The notes under the pieces: generated by a model
The model's database searches: none
Told to the model about the DNA's origin: nothing
Seen by the model: the letters and a program-made list of their open reading frames with translations, nothing else
Position numbers and translations under genes: made by a program
In this document: piece by piece, positions 1-13,754 of the stretch
Position numbering within the stretch: position 1 is the stretch's first letter
Layout: each line of letters starts with the position of its first letter
Assembly (NCBI RefSeq): GCF_051014685.1
Contig: NW_027478602.1
Coordinates: 558,001 to 622,000, forward strand
DNA: 64,000 bases
Direction: 5' to 3'
From: Ptiloglossa arizonensis
Taxonomy: Eukaryota; Arthropoda; Insecta; Hymenoptera; Colletidae

Positions 1-499
1 GTTGTCTTCTCAACCATTTCTTGGATCCAAACTCCCATATCCTCCCGAACGGATTGACCTAACCCAAAAATTTCTATTGCATCTGAAAGTAGAAACACGC
101 CCGATTACAACGGTATGTGTATTTTTTCCCTAGGCCATTCTGGTTAAGCGTTTGGAGCAGCAGAAGTGCGATGAATTTGTTGTCTTCTCAACCATTTCTT
201 GGCTTCAAACTCCCATATCTCCCGAACGGATTGACCTAATCCAAAAATGCCTATTGTATCTGAAAGTAGAAACTCGCCCGATTACAACGGTATGTGTCTT
301 TTTTCCCTAGCCCATTCTGGTTAAGCGTTTGGAGCAGCAGAATCGCGAAAAATTTGTTGCCTTCTCAACCATTTCTTGGCTTCAAACTCCCATATCTCGC
401 GAAAGGATTGACCTAACCCAAAAATTCCTAGTGCATCTGAAAGTAGAAACTCGCCCGATTACAACGGTATGTGTATTTTTTCCCTAGGCCATTCTGCTG
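1..499 (+). repeat. Monomers upstream of the 17-mer block
   Basis: The window opens inside a 178-bp monomer whose extra C (CATATCCTCCCG) and GGATCCAAAC recur only at about 8498 and 9207. From about 130 to 497 the sequence matches 1546-1913, eight monomers downstream (shared marker TGCGATGAATTTG at 167 and 1583), so this flank derives from the same monomer pool but lies outside the exact 3009-bp period. Confidence 0.8.
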
Positions 500-3400
500 A
501 AGCGTTTGGAGCAGCAGAAGTGCGAAAAATTTGTTGTCTTCTCAACCATTTCCTGGCTTCAAACTCCCATATCTCCCGAACGGATTGGCCTAACCCAAAA
601 ATTCCTATTGCATCTGGAAGTAGAAACTCGCCCGATTACAAAGGTATGTGTATTTTCTCCCTAGGCCATTCTGGTTAAGCGTTTGGAGCAGCAGAATTGC
701 GAAAAATTTTTTGCCTTCTCAACCATTCCTTGTCTTCAAACTCCCAAAACTCGCGAACGGATTGACCTAACCCAAAAATTTCTATTGTAACTGAAAGTAG
801 AAACACGCCCGATTACAACGGTATGTGTATTTTTTCCCTAGGCCATTCTGGTTAAGCGTTTGGATCAGCAGAATTGCGAAAAATTGTATGCCTTCTCAAC
901 CATTTCTTAGCTTCAAAGTCCCACATCTCGCGAACGGATTGACCTAACCCAAAAATTCCTATTGCATCTGAAAGTCGAAACTCGCCCGATTAGAACGGTA
1001 TGTGTATTTTTTCCCTAGGACATTCTGGTTAAGCGTTTGGAGCAGCAGAATTGCGAAAAATTTTTTTCCTTCTCAACCATTCCTTGTCTTCAAACTCCCA
1101 TAACTCGCGAACGGACTGACCTAACCCAAAAATTTCTATTGTAACTGAAAGTAGAAACACGCCCGATTACAACGGTATGTGTATTTTTTCCCTAGGCCAT
1201 TCTGGTTAAGCGTTTGGAGCAGCAGAATTGCGAAAAATTTGTTGTCTTCTCAACCATTTCTTGGCTTCAAACTCCCATATCTCCCGAACGGATTGACCTA
1301 ACCCAAAAATTTCTATTGCATCTGAAAGTAAAAACTCGCCCGATTACAACGGTATGTGTATTTTTTCCCTAGCCCATTCTGGTTAAGCGTTTGGAGCAGC
1401 AGAATCGCGAAAAATTTGTTGTCTTCTCAACCATTTCTTGGCTTCAAACTCCCATATCTCCCGAACGAATTGTCCTAACCCAAAAATTCCTAGTGCATCT
1501 GAAAATAGAATCTCGCCCGATTACAACGGTATGTGTATTTTTTCCCTAGGCCATTCTGGTTAAGCGTTTGGAGCAGCAGAAGTGCGATGAATTTGTTGTC
1601 TTCTCAACCATTTCTTGGCTTCAAACTCCCATATCTCCCGAACGGATTGACCTAATCCAAAAATTCCTATTGTATCTGAAAGTAGAAACTCGCCCGATTA
1701 CAACGGTATGTGTCTTTTTTCCCTAGCCCATTCTGGTTAAGCGTTTGGAGCAGCAGAATCGCGAAAAATTTGTTGCCTTCTCAAACATTTCTTGGCTTCA
1801 AACTCCCATATCTCGCGAAAGGATTGACCTAACCCGAAAATTCCTAGTGCATCTGAAAGTAGAAACTCGCCCGATTACAACGGTATGTGTATTTTTTCCC
1901 TAGGCCATTCTGGTTAAGCGTTTGGAGCAGCAGAATTGCGAAAAATTTTTTGCCTTCTCAACCATTCCTTGTCTTCAAACTCCCATAACTCGCGAACGGA
2001 CTGGCCGAACCCAAAAATTTCTATTGTAACTGAAAGTAGAAACACGCCCGATTACAACGGTATGTGTATTTTTTCCCTAGGCCATTCTGGTTAAGCGTTT
2101 GGAGCAGCAGAATTGCGAAAAATTTTTTGCCTTCTCAACCATTCCTTGTCTTCAAACTCCCAAAACTCGCGAACGGATTGACCTAACCCAAAAATTTCTA
2201 TTGTAACTGAAAGTAGAAACACGCCCGATTACAACGGTATGTGTATTTTTTCCCTAGGCCATTCTGGTGAAGCGTTTGGATCAGCAGAATTGCGAAAAAT
2301 TGTATGCCTTCTCAACCATTTCTTAGCTTCAAAGTCCCACATCTCGCGAACGGATTGACCTAACCCAAAAATTCCTAGTGCATCTGAAAGTAGAAACTCG
2401 CCCGATTACAACGGTATGTGTATTTTTTCCCTAGGCCATTCTGGTTAAGCGTTTGGAGCAGCAGAATTGCGAAAAATTTTTTGCCTTCTCAACCATTCCT
2501 TGTCTTCAAACTCCCAAAACTCGCGAACGGATTGACCTAACCCAAAAATTTCTATTGTAACTGAAATTAGAAACACGCCCGATTACAACGGTATGTGTAT
2601 TTTTTCCCTAGGCCATTCTGGTGAAGCGTTTGGATCAGCAGAATTGCGAAAAATTGTATGCCTTCTCAACCATTTCTTAGCTTCAAAGTCCCACATCTCG
2701 CGAACGGATTGACCTAAACCAAAAATTCCTATTGCATCTGAAAGTCGAAACTCGCCCGATTACAACGGTATGTGTATTTTTTCCCAAGGCCATTCTGGTT
2801 AAGCGTTTGGAGCAGCAGAATTGCGAAAAATTTTTTTCCTTCTCAACCATTCCTTGTCTTCAAACTCCCATAACTCGCGAACGGACTGACCTAACCCAAA
2901 AATTTCTATTGTAACTGAAAGTAGAAACACGCCCGATTACAAAGGTATGTGTATTTTTTCCCTAGGCCATTCTGGTTAAGGGTTTGGAGCAGCAGAATTG
3001 CGAAAAATTTTTTGACTTCTCTTTCATTTCTTGGCTTCAAACTCCCATATCTCGCGAACGGATTAACCTAACTCAAAAATTTCTATTGCATCTGAAAGTA
3101 GAAACACGCCCGATTACAACGGTATGTGTATTTTTTCCCTAGGCCATTCTGGCTAAGCGTTTGGAGCAGCAGAAGTGCGAAAACTTTGTTGCCTTCTTAG
3201 CCATTTCTTGGCTTCAAACTCCCATATCTCGCGAACGAATTGACCTAACCCAAAAATTCCTAGTGCATCTGAAAGTAGAAGCTCGCCCGATTACAACGGT
3301 ATGTGTATTTTCTCCCTAGGCCATTCTGGTTAAGCGTTTGGAGCAGCAGAAGTGCGAAAAATTTGTTGTCTTCTCAGCCATTTCTTGGCTTCAAACTCCC

Positions 3401-3508
3401 ATATCTCCCGAACGGATTGACCTAACCCAAAAATTTCTATTGTAACTGAAAGTAGAAACTCGCCCGATTACAACGGTGTGTGTATTTTTTCCCTAGGCCA
3501 TTCTGGTT
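500..3508 (+). repeat. 17-mer higher-order repeat unit, copy 1 (3009 bp)
   Basis: From about 500 every diagnostic variant recurs exactly 3009 bp (17 x 177) further on: CATTTCCTGGCTTC at 547 and 3556, the TTGTAACTG/ACACGCC monomers, CTGGTGAAGCG, and CTCTTTCATTTC. I saw only isolated differences, such as CCTAAACC near 2711 against CCTAACCC near 5720. Inside the unit a dimer (354 bp) is itself duplicated: CTGGTGAAGCGTTTGGATCAG followed by TTGTATGCC occurs at 2264 and 2618. Edges are resolved only to the nearest variant base. Confidence 0.9.
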
Positions 3509-6500
3509 AAGCGTTTGGAGCAGCAGAAGTGCGAAAAATTTGTTGTCTTCTCAACCATTTCCTGGCTTCAAACTCCCATATCTCCCGAACGGATTGGCCT
3601 AACCCAAAAATTCCTATTGCATCTGGAAGTAGAAACTCGCCCGATTACAAAGGTATGTGTATTTTCTCCCTAGGCCATTCTGGTTAAGCGTTTGGAGCAG
3701 CAGAATTGCGAAAAATTTTTTGCCTTCTCAACCATTCCTTGTCTTCAAACTCCCAAAACTCGCGAACGGATTGACCTAACCCAAAAATTTCTATTGTAAC
3801 TGAAAGTAGAAACACGCCCGATTACAACGGTATGTGTATTTTTTCCCTAGGCCATTCTGGTTAAGCGTTTGGATCAGCAGAATTGCGAAAAATTGTATGC
3901 CTTCTCAACCATTTCTTAGCTTCAAAGTCCCACATCTCGCGAACGGATTGACCTAACCCAAAAATTCCTATTGCATCTGAAAGTCGAAACTCGCCCGATT
4001 AGAACGGTATGTGTATTTTTTCCCTAGGACATTCTGGTTAAGCGTTTGGAGCAGCAGAATTGCGAAAAATTTTTTTCCTTCTCAACCATTCCTTGTCTTC
4101 AAACTCCCATAACTCGCGAACGGACTGACCTAACCCAAAAATTTCTATTGTAACTGAAAGTAGAAACACGCCCGATTACAACGGTATGTGTATTTTTTCC
4201 CTAGGCCATTCTGGTTAAGCGTTTGGAGCAGCAGAATTGCGAAAAATTTGTTGTCTTCTCAACCATTTCTTGGCTTCAAACTCCCATATCTCCCGAACGG
4301 ATTGACCTAACCCAAAAATTTCTATTGCATCTGAAAGTAAAAACTCGCCCGATTACAACGGTATGTGTATTTTTTCCCTAGCCCATTCTGGTTAAGCGTT
4401 TGGAGCAGCAGAATCGCGAAAAATTTGTTGTCTTCTCAACCATTTCTTGGCTTCAAACTCCCATATCTCCCGAACGAATTGTCCTAACCCAAAAATTCCT
4501 AGTGCATCTGAAAATAGAATCTCGCCCGATTACAACGGTATGTGTATTTTTTCCCTAGGCCATTCTGGTTAAGCGTTTGGAGCAGCAGAAGTGCGATGAA
4601 TTTGTTGTCTTCTCAACCATTTCTTGGCTTCAAACTCCCATATCTCCCGAACGGATTGACCTAATCCAAAAATTCCTATTGTATCTGAAAGTAGAAACTC
4701 GCCCGATTACAACGGTATGTGTCTTTTTTCCCTAGCCCATTCTGGTTAAGCGTTTGGAGCAGCAGAATCGCGAAAAATTTGTTGCCTTCTCAAACATTTC
4801 TTGGCTTCAAACTCCCATATCTCGCGAAAGGATTGACCTAACCCGAAAATTCCTAGTGCATCTGAAAGTAGAAACTCGCCCGATTACAACGGTATGTGTA
4901 TTTTTTCCCTAGGCCATTCTGGTTAAGCGTTTGGAGCAGCAGAATTGCGAAAAATTTTTTGCCTTCTCAACCATTCCTTGTCTTCAAACTCCCATAACTC
5001 GCGAACGGACTGGCCGAACCCAAAAATTTCTATTGTAACTGAAAGTAGAAACACGCCCGATTACAACGGTATGTGTATTTTTTCCCTAGGCCATTCTGGT
5101 TAAGCGTTTGGAGCAGCAGAATTGCGAAAAATTTTTTGCCTTCTCAACCATTCCTTGTCTTCAAACTCCCAAAACTCGCGAACGGATTGACCTAACCCAA
5201 AAATTTCTATTGTAACTGAAAGTAGAAACACGCCCGATTACAACGGTATGTGTATTTTTTCCCTAGGCCATTCTGGTGAAGCGTTTGGATCAGCAGAATT
5301 GCGAAAAATTGTATGCCTTCTCAACCATTTCTTAGCTTCAAAGTCCCACATCTCGCGAACGGATTGACCTAACCCAAAAATTCCTAGTGCATCTGAAAGT
5401 AGAAACTCGCCCGATTACAACGGTATGTGTATTTTTTCCCTAGGCCATTCTGGTTAAGCGTTTGGAGCAGCAGAATTGCGAAAAATTTTTTGCCTTCTCA
5501 ACCATTCCTTGTCTTCAAACTCCCAAAACTCGCGAACGGATTGACCTAACCCAAAAATTTCTATTGTAACTGAAATTAGAAACACGCCCGATTACAACGG
5601 TATGTGTATTTTTTCCCTAGGCCATTCTGGTGAAGCGTTTGGATCAGCAGAATTGCGAAAAATTGTATGCCTTCTCAACCATTTCTTAGCTTCAAAGTCC
5701 CACATCTCGCGAACGGATTGACCTAACCCAAAAATTCCTATTGCATCTGAAAGTCGAAACTCGCCCGATTACAACGGTATGTGTATTTTTTCCCAAGGCC
5801 ATTCTGGTTAAGCGTTTGGAGCAGCAGAATTGCGAAAAATTTTTTTCCTTCTCAACCATTCCTTGTCTTCAAACTCCCATAACTCGCGAACGGACTGACC
5901 TAACCCAAAAATTTCTATTGTAACTGAAAGTAGAAACACGCCCGATTACAAAGGTATGTGTATTTTTTCCCTAGGCCATTCTGGTTAAGGGTTTGGAGCA
6001 GCAGAATTGCGAAAAATTTTTTGACTTCTCTTTCATTTCTTGGCTTCAAACTCCCATATCTCGCGAACGGATTAACCTAACTCAAAAATTTCTATTGCAT
6101 CTGAAAGTAGAAACACGCCCGATTACAACGGTATGTGTATTTTTTCCCTAGGCCATTCTGGCTAAGCGTTTGGAGCAGCAGAAGTGCGAAAACTTTGTTG
6201 CCTTCTTAGCCATTTCTTGGCTTCAAACTCCCATATCTCGCGAACGAATTGACCTAACCCAAAAATTCCTAGTGCATCTGAAAGTAGAAGCTCGCCCGAT
6301 TACAACGGTATGTGTATTTTCTCCCTAGGCCATTCTGGTTAAGCGTTTGGAGCAGCAGAAGTGCGAAAAATTTGTTGTCTTCTCAGCCATTTCTTGGCTT
6401 CAAACTCCCATATCTCCCGAACGGATTGACCTAACCCAAAAATTTCTATTGTAACTGAAAGTAGAAACTCGCCCGATTACAACGGTGTGTGTATTTTTTC

Positions 6501-6570
6501 CCTAGGCCATTCTGGTTAAGCGTTTGGAGCAGCAGAAGTGCGAAAAATTTGTTGTCTTCTCAACCATTTC
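3509..6570 (+). repeat. 17-mer higher-order repeat unit, copy 2
   Basis: This is the second copy of the 3009-bp unit, matching 500-3508 monomer by monomer with very few base differences. Identity runs about 50 bp into what would be a third copy and stops at 6571, where TTTCTTGGC replaces TTTCCTGGC and the monomer order changes. Only two copies are present in the window. Confidence 0.9.
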
Positions 6571-8235
6571 TTGGCTTCAAACTCCTATATCTCCCGAACG
6601 GGTTGACCTAACCCAAAAATTCCTATTGCATCTGGAAGTAGAAACTCGCCCGATTACAAAGGTATGTGTATTTTCTCCCTAGGCCATTCTGGTTAAGCGT
6701 TTGGAGCAGCAGAATTGCGAAAAATTTTTTGCCTTCTTAACCATTTCTTGGCTTCAAACTCCCATATCTCGCGAACGGACTGACCTATCCCAAAAATTCC
6801 TATTGCATCTGGAAGTAGAAACTCGCCCGATTACAAAGGTATGTGTATTTTCTCCCTAGGCCATTCTGGTTAAGCGTTTAGAGCAGCAGAATTGCAAAAA
6901 ATTTTTTGCCTTCTCAACCATTCCTTGTCTTCAAACTCCCAAAACTCGCGAACGGATTGACCTAACCCAAAAATTTCTATTGTAACTGAAAGTAGAAACA
7001 CGCCCGATTACAACGGTATGTGTATTTTTTCCCTAGGCCATTCTGGTTAAGCGTTTGGAGCAGCAGAAGTGCGAAAAATTTGTTGTCTTCTCAACCATTT
7101 CTTGGCTTCAAACTCCTATATCTCCCGAACGGGTTGACCTAACCCAAAAATTCCTATTGCATCTGAAAGTAGAAACTCGCCCGATTACAAAGGTATGTGT
7201 ATTTTCTCCCTAGGCCATTCTGGTTAAGCGTTTGGATCAGTAGAATTGCGAAAAATGTTTTGCCTTCTCTGCCATTTCTTGGCTTCAATCTCCGATATCT
7301 CGCGAACGGATTGACCTAACCCAAAAATTCCAATTGCATCTGAAAGTAGAAACTCGCCCGATTACAACGGTATGTGTATTTTTTCCCTAGGCCATTCTGG
7401 TTAAGCGTTTGGATCAGCAGAATTGCGAAAAATTTTTTGCCTTCTCAACCATTCCTTGTCTTCAACCTCCCATAACTCGCGAACGGACTGACCTAACCCA
7501 AAAATTTCTATTGTAACTGAAAGTAGAAACACGCCCGATTACAACGGTATGTGTATTTTTTCCCTAGCCCATTCTGGTTAAGCGTTTGGAGCAGCAGAAT
7601 TGCGAAAAATTTGTTGTCTTCTCAACCATTTCTTAGCTTCAAAGTCCCACATCTCGCGAACGGATTGACCTAACCCAAAAATTCCTATTGCATCTGAAAG
7701 TCGAAACTCGCCCGATTACAACGGTATGTGTATTTTTTCCCTAGGCCATTCTGGTTAAGCGTTTGGAGCAGCAGAATTGCGAAAAATTTGTTGTCTTCTC
7801 AACCATTTCTTAGCTTGAAAGTCCCATATCTCGCGAACGGATTGACCTAACCCAAAAATTCCTAGTGCATCTGAAAGTAGAAACTCGCCCGATTACAACG
7901 GTATGTGTATTTTTTCCCTAGGCCATTCTGGTTAAGCGTTTGGAGCAGCAGAAGTGCGAAGAATTTGTTGTCTTCTCAACCATTTCTTGGCTTCAAACTC
8001 CCATATATCCCGAACGGATTGACCTAACCCAAAAATTCCTATTGCATCTGAAAGTAGAAACTCGCCCGATTACAACGGTATGTGTATTTTTTCCCTAGGC
8101 CATTCTGGTTAAGCGTTTGGAGCAGCAGAAGTGCGAAAAATTTGTTGTCTTCTCAACCATTTCTTGGCATCAAACTCCCATATCTCCCGAACGAATTGTC
8201 CTAACCCAAAAATTTCTATTGCATATGAAAGTAGA
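6571..8235 (+). repeat. Mixed monomers without a clear tandem HOR
   Basis: These monomers show only local relationships. ACTCCTATATCTCCCG with GGGTTGACC recurs at 6581 and 7112 (531 bp, three monomers) over roughly 300 bp. From about 7380 the order matches 12180-13030 and 16600-17460 (marker TTCAACCTCCCATAAC at 7461, 12242 and 16667). The offset 7461 to 12242 is 4781 bp, or 27 x 177 plus 2, and the two extra bases are explained by the two 178-bp monomers near 8520 and 9229. Confidence 0.8.
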
Positions 8236-9602
8236 AACACGCCCGATTACAACGGAATGTGTATTTTTTCCCTAGGCCATTCTGGTTAAGCGTTTGGAGC
8301 AACAGAAGTGCGAAGAATTTGTTGTCTTCTCAACCATTTCTTGGCTTCAAACTCCCATATCTCCCGAACGGATTGACTTAACCCAAAAATTCCTATTGCA
8401 TCTGAAAGTAGAAACTCGCCCGATTACAAAGGTATGTGTATTTTTTCCCTAGGCCATTCTGGTTAAGCGTTTGGAGCAGCAGAAGTGCGAAAAATTTGTT
8501 GTCTTCTCAACCATTTCTTGGATCCAAACTCCCATATCCTCCCGAACGGATTGACCTAACCCAAAAATTTCTATTGCATCTGAAAGTAGAAACACGCCCG
8601 ATTACAACGGTATGTGTATTTTTTCCCTAGGCCATTCTGGTTAAGCGTTTGGAGCAGCAGAATTGCGAAAAATGTTTTGCCTTCTCAACCATTTCTTGGC
8701 TTCAAACTCCCACATCTCGCGAACGGATTGACCTAATCCAAAAATTCCTATTGTATCTGGAAGTAGAAACTCGCCCGATTACAACGGTATGTGTCTTTTT
8801 TCCCTAGCCCATTCTGGTTAAGCGTTTGGAGCAGCAGAATCGCGAAAAATTTGTTGTCTTCTCAACCATTTCTTGGCTTCAAACTCCCATATATCCCGAA
8901 CGGATTGACCTAACCCAAAAATTCCTATTGCATCTGAAAGTAGAAACTCGCCCGATTACAACGGTATGTGTATTTTTTCCCTAGGCCATTCTGGTTAAGC
9001 GTTTGGAGCAGCAGAAGTGCGAAGAATTTGTTGTCTTCTCAACCATTTCTTGGCTTCAAACTCCCATATCTCCCGAACGGATTGACTTAACCCAAAAATT
9101 CCTATTGCATCTGAAAGTAGAAACTCGCCCGATTACAAAGGTATGTGTATTTTTTCCCTAGGCCATTCTGGTTAAGCGTTTGGAGCAGCAGAAGTGCGAA
9201 AAATTTGTTGTCTTCTCAACCATTTCTTGGATCCAAACTCCCATATCCTCCCGAACGGATTGACCTAACCCAAAAATTTCTATTGCATCTGAAAGTAGAA
9301 ACACGCCCGATTACAACGGTATGTGTATTTTTTCCCTAGGCCATTCTGGTTAAGCGTTTGGAGCAGCAGAATTGCGAAAAATGTTTTGCCTTCTCAACCA
9401 TTTCTTGGCTTCAAACTCCCACATCTCGCGAACGGATTGACCTAATCCAAAAATTCCTATTGTATCTGGAAGTAGAAACTCGCCCGATTACAACGGTATG
9501 TGTCTTTTTTCCCTAGCCCATTCTGGTTAAGCGTTTGGAGCAGCAGAATCGCGAAAAATTTGTTGTCTTCTCAACCATTTCTTGGCTTCAAACTCCCATA
9601 TC
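8236..9602 (+). repeat. 4-mer tandem duplication, 709-bp period
   Basis: Two tandem copies of a four-monomer segment lie at about 8236-8944 and 8945-9602. Their spacing is 709 bp, one more than 4 x 177, because each carries the monomer with the extra C in CATATCCTCCCG and the rare GGATCCAAAC. The copies differ at few sites, for example GGAGCAACAG near 8297 against GGAGCAGCAG. The second copy ends where ATATCTCCC replaces ATATATCCC near 9602. Confidence 0.85.
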
Positions 9603-12600
9603 TCCCGAACGGATTGACCTAACCCAAAAATTCCTATTGCATCTGGAAGTAGAAACTCGCCCGATTACAAAGGTATGTGTATTTTTTCCCTAGGCCATTC
9701 TGGTTAAGCGTTTGGATCAGTAGAATTGCGAAAAATGTTTTGCCTTCTCTGCCATTTCTTGGCTTCAAACTCCGATATCTCGCGAACGGATTGACCTAAC
9801 CCAAAAATTCCAATTGCATCTGAAAGTAGAAACTCGCCCGATTACAACGGTATGTGTATTTTTTCCCTAGGCCATTCTGGTTAAGCGTTTGGATCAGCAG
9901 AATTGCGAAAAATTGTATGCCTTCTCAACCATTTCTTAGATTCAAAGTCCCACATCTCGCGAACGGATTGACCTAACCCAAAAATTCCTATTGCATCTGA
10001 AAGTCGAAACTCGCCCGATTACAACGGTATGTGTATTTTTTCCCTAGGCCATTCTGGTTAAGCGTTTGGAGCAGCAGAATTGCGAAAAATTTTTTTCCTT
10101 CTCAACCATTCCTTGTCTTCAAACTCCCATAACTCGCGAACGGACTGGCCTAACCCAAAAATTTCTATTGTAACTGAAAGTAGAAACACGCCCGATTACA
10201 ACGGTATGTGTATTTTTTCCCTAGGCCATTCTGGTTAAGCGTTTGGAGCAGCAGAATTGCGAAAAATTTGTTGTCTTCTCAACCATTTCTTGGCTTCAAA
10301 CTCCCATATCTCCCGAACGGATTGACCTAACCCAAAAATTCCTATTGCATCTGAAAGTAGAAACTCGCCCGATTACAAAGGTATGTGTATTTTTTCCCTA
10401 GGCCATTCTGGTTAAGCGTTTGGAGCAGCAGAATTGCGAAAAATTTTTTGCCTTCTCTTTCATTTCTTGGCTTCAAACTCCCATATCTCGCGAACGGATT
10501 AACCTAACTCAAAAATTTCTATTGCATCTGAAAGTAGAAACACGCCCGATTACAACGGTATGTGTATTTTTTCCCTAGGCCATTCTGGTTAAGCGTTTGG
10601 AGCAGCAGAAGTGCGAAAACTTTGTTGCCTTCTTAACCATTTCTTGGCTTCAAACTCCCATATCTCGCGAACGGATTGACCTAACCCAAAAATTCCTAGT
10701 GCATCTGAAAGTAGAAGCTCGCCCGATTACAACGGTATGTGTATTTTTTCCCTAGGCCATTCTGGTTAAGCGTTTGGAGCAGCAGAAGTGCGAAAAATTT
10801 GTTGTCTTCTCAACCATTTCTTGGCTTCAAACTCCCATATCTCCCGAACGGATTGACCTAACCCAAAAATTTCTATTGTAACTGAAAGTAGAAACTCGCC
10901 CGATTACAACGGTGTGTGTATTTTTTCCCTAGGCCATTCTGGTTAAGCGTTTGGAGCAGCAGAAGTGCGAAAAATTTGTTGTCTTCTCAACCATTTCTTG
11001 GCTTCAAACTCCCATATCTCCCGAACGGATTGACCTAACCCAAAAATTTCTATTGTAACTGAAAGTAGAAACTCGCCCGATTACAACGGTGTGTGTATTT
11101 TTTCCCTAGGCCATTCTGGTTAAGCGTTTGGAGCAGCAGAATTGCGAAAAATTTGATGTTTTCTCAACCATTTCTTAGCTTCAAAGTCCCATATCTCGCG
11201 AACCGATTGACCTAACCCAAAAATTCCTATTGCATCTGAAAGTCGAAACCCGCCCGATTACAACGGTATGTGTATTTTTTCCCTAGCCCATTCTGGTTAA
11301 GCGTTTGGAGCCGCAGAGTTGCGAAAAATGTTTTGCCTTCTCAACCATTTCTTGGCCTCAAACTCCCATATCTCGCGAACGGATTGACCTAATCCAAAAA
11401 TTCCTATTGCATCTGAAAGTAGAAACTCGCCCGATTACAACGGTATGTGTCTTTTTTCCCTAGCCCATTCTGGTTAAGCGTTTGGAGCACCAGAATCGCG
11501 AAAAATTTGTTGCCTTCTCAACCATTTCTTGGCTTCAAACTCCCATATCTCGCGAAAGGATTGACCTAACCCAAAAATTCCTAGTGCATCTGAAAGTAGA
11601 AACTCGCCCGATTACAACGGTATGTGTATTTTTTCCCTAGGCCATTCTGCTGAAGCGTCTGGAGCAGCAGAAGTGCGAAAAATTTGTTGTCTTCTCAACC
11701 ATTTCCTGGCTTCAAACTCCCACATCTCGCGAAAGGACTGACCTAATCCAAAAATTCCTATTGCATCTGAAAGTAGAAACTCGCCCGATTACAACGGTGT
11801 GTGTATTTTTTCCCTAAGCCATTCTGGTTAAGCGTTTGGAGCAGCAGAATTGCGAAAAATGTTTTGCCTTCTCAACCATTTCTTGGCTTCAAACTCCCAT
11901 ATCTCGCGAACGGATTGACCTAACCCAAAAATTCCTATTGCATCTGGAAGTAGAAACTCGCCCGATTACAAAGGTATGTGTATTTTCTCCCTAGGCCATT
12001 CTGGTTAAGCGTTTGGAGCAGCAGAATTGCGAACAATTTTTTGCCTTCTCAACCATTCCTTGTCTTCAAACTCCCAAAACTCGCGAACGGATTGACCTAA
12101 CCCAAAAATTTCTATTGTAACTGAAAGTAGAAACACGCCCGATTACAACGGTATGTGTATTTTTTCCCTAGGCCATTCTGGTTAAGCGTTTGGATCAGCA
12201 GAATTGCGAAAAATTTTTTGCCTTCTCAACCATTCCTTGTCTTCAACCTCCCATAACTCGCGAACGGACTGACCTAACCCAAAAATTTCTATTGTAACTG
12301 AAAGTAGAAACACGCCCGATTACAACGGTATGTGTATTTTTTCCCTAGCCCATTCTGGTTAAGCGTTTGGAGCAGCAGAATTGCGAAAAATTTGTTGTCT
12401 TCTCAACCATTTCTTAGCTTCAAAGTCCCACATCTCGCGAACGGATTGACCTAACCCAAAAATTCCTATTGCATCTGAAAGTCGAAACTCGCCCGATTAC
12501 AACGGTATGTGTATTTTTTCCCTAGGCCATTCTGGTTAAGCGTTTGGAGCAGCAGAATTGCGAAAAATTTGTTGTCTTCTCAACCATTTCTTAGCTTCAA

Positions 12601-13754
12601 AGTCCCATATCTCGCGAACGGATTGACCTAACCCAAAAATTCCTAGTGCATCTGAAAGTAGAAACTCGCCCGATTACAACGGTATGTGTATTTTTTCCCT
12701 AGGCCATTCTGGTTAAGCGTTTGGAGCAGCAGAAGTGCGAAGAATTTGTTGTCTTCTCAACCATTTCTTGGCTTCAAACTCCCATATATCCCGAACGGAT
12801 TGACCTAACCCAAAAATTCCTATTGCATCTGAAAGTAGAAACTCGCCCGATTACAACGGTATGTGTATTTTTTCCCTAGGCCATTCTGGTTAAGCGTTTG
12901 GAGCAGCAGAAGTGCGAAAAATTTGTTGTCTTCTCAACCATTTCTTGGCATCAAACTCCCATATCTCCCGAACGAATTGTCCTAACCCAAAAATTTCTAT
13001 TGCATATGAAAGTAGAAACACGCCCGATTACAACGGTACGTGTATTTTTTCCCTAGGCCATTCTGGCTAAGCGTTTGGAGCAGCAGAATTGCGAAAAATG
13101 TTTTGCCTTCTCAACCATTTCTTGGCTTCAAACTCCCATATCTCGCGAACGGATTCACCTAACCCAAAAATTCCTGTTGCGTCTTTAAGTAGAAATCCGC
13201 CCGATTACAACGGTATGTGTATTTTTTCCCTAGGCCATTCTGGTTAAGCGTTTGGAGCAGCAGAAGTGCGAAAACTTTGTTGTCTTCATAACCATTTCTT
13301 GGCTTCAAACTCCCATATCTCGCGAACGGATTGACCTAACCCAAAAATTTCTATTGCATCTGAAAGTAAAAACTCGCCCGATTACAACGGTATGTGTATT
13401 TTTTCCCTAGCCCATTCTGGTTAAGCGTTTGGAGCAGCAGAATTGCGAGAAATTTGTTGTCTTCTCAACCATTTCTTAGCTTCAAAGTCCCATATCTCGC
13501 GAACGGATTGACCTAACCCAAAAATTCCTAGTGCATCTGAAAATAGAATCTCGCCCGATTACAACGGTATGTGTATTTTTTCCCTAGGACATTCTGGTTA
13601 AGCGTTTGGAGCAGCAGAAGTGCGAAGAATTTGTTGTCTTCTCAACCATTTCTTGGCTTCAAACTCCCATATCTCCCGAACGGATTGACCTAACCCAAAA
13701 ATTCCTATTGCATCTGAAAGTAGAAACTCGCCCGATGACAACGGTATGTGTATT
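9330..13754 (+). repeat. 25-mer higher-order repeat unit, copy 1 (4425 bp)
   Basis: Markers recur at exactly 4425 bp (25 x 177): GGATCAGTAGAATTG at about 9713, 14138 and 18563; AATTTGATGTTTTCTC at 11151 and 15576; CATTCTGCTGAAGCGTCTGG at about 11643 and 16068. The left edge is uncertain because identity to copy 2 fades between about 9200 and 9400. Around 9881-11120 the internal order differs from the other copies: it has the TTGTATGCC/TTAGATTC monomer and two adjacent GGTGTGTGT monomers, but lacks the CTCCTATATC and TTGTGAAAAA pair. Confidence 0.85.
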
